64,000 nucleotides of DNA, from positions 33,649,354-33,713,353 of the forward strand of contig NC_088883.1 of the NCBI RefSeq assembly GCF_032884065.1, read 5' to 3'. Within the stretch, counting starts at the first letter, position 1; each line of letters starts with the position of its first letter. Source of the DNA: Artemia franciscana. Taxonomy: Eukaryota > Arthropoda > Branchiopoda > Anostraca > Artemiidae. Shown piece by piece: positions 63,515-64,000 of this stretch. Below the pieces are notes generated by a model. That model searched no databases. It was not told where the DNA came from and saw only the letters and a list, made by a program, of their open reading frames with translations. The position numbers were made by a program, and so were the translations under genes.

Positions 63515-64000
63515 TTTAACTACGTAAAACTTGCGAATATACATTCTTCGCTGTCCCATTGTCTGTGCATTAAAATAGATTGTCAGGTTTACCGACTCTT
63601 GAACATACAACATATAATTGTCATGGGAGAAACAATCCGTATTCAGATCTATACCTCATGATTATAATGATTGCCCTTGAGCTTTACTGATGGTGATTGC
63701 TAATCGAACATTCCCTGTGTCCCCGTCGTCATTTATATATACGCTTGAACATGCAACATATAATTGTCCATGGGAAAAACAATCCGTATTCAGAACTATA
63801 CCTCATGATGCTAATGATTACCCTTGAGCTTTGTTGCTGGTGATTGCTAATCGAACATTCCCTATGTCCCCGTTGTCATTTATATATCCCCCTGTGCCCC
63901 CCGGCGTCCCTGTTGTAGTTGTGTCCCTGTATCCCGGTTGTCATTTATATTCCCTGTGTCCCGGTCGTCATTTGTGTCCCGGTGTCCCAGTCTGTAATTT
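63512..64000 (-). mobile_element. Helitron remnant at window end
   Basis: Minus-strand helicase C-terminus relic (63512-63700), a second partial copy of it (about 63742-63865) and minisatellite units (63700-63740 and 63865-64000). It continues beyond the window. Confidence 0.7.

Overview
This window looks like repeat-rich, AT-rich arthropod (possibly crustacean) nuclear DNA. The reasons are many Helitron rolling-circle transposons, a 5'-truncated non-LTR retrotransposon, foldback MITE-like elements, diverged tandem repeats, long (TA)n tracts and a 100-base N scaffold gap. From memory, and unverified, the dispersed repeats recall brine shrimp (Artemia) sequence; species assignment is low confidence. 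No ordinary multi-exon host gene was recognised.

Layout. 1-14445: a pile of Helitrons. Hel-1 (1-2622) ends at the gap. Hel-2 (2723-4625) is internally deleted. Hel-3 (4626-5888) carries a small gene. A 694-bp TA tract follows, then Hel-4 (6583-12440), the most complete RepHel copy, and Hel-5 (12453-14445, minus strand), joined tail to tail with Hel-4. 14446-20879: non-coding, with dispersed repeats and a foldback element. 20880-24193: two head-to-tail Helitrons (Hel-6, Hel-7) separated by TA repeats. 24250-38430: diverged tandem repeats, dispersed repeats R1-R3 and a non-LTR reverse transcriptase relic (32187-33342). 38430-42309: a RepHel fragment (Hel-8) split exactly by a 1244-bp non-autonomous Helitron (Hel-9), then Hel-10 on the minus strand. 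42310-57168: a giant inverted repeat with ~6.0-kb arms, nearly identical, around a ~2.9-kb spacer. Each arm holds an ankyrin-repeat gene with a SOCS-box-like C-terminus. 57169-64000: more Helitrons (Hel-12 to Hel-15).

How the parts fit. RepHel copies encode an N-terminal array of 23-residue repeats (STPR-like DNA-binding repeats), a Cys-rich zinc-ribbon-like segment, an HUH Rep nuclease with a two-tyrosine motif, and a Pif1-type helicase. Every full-span copy is broken. Four non-autonomous elements share the Helitron termini but carry a short open frame instead: STPR-like repeats fused to a conserved acidic-aromatic tail. Each of these small genes has its own compact control region: three CRE palindromes (TGACGTCA or a one-base variant) at constant 23- and 41-bp spacing, then a TATA-like box. 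Three of them clearly have an AATAAA after the stop. I consider this putative Helitron-borne DNA-binding regulator the most interesting candidate system here. The perfect filled/empty insertion site, the doubled hairpin-CTAG terminus and the ankyrin palindrome come next.
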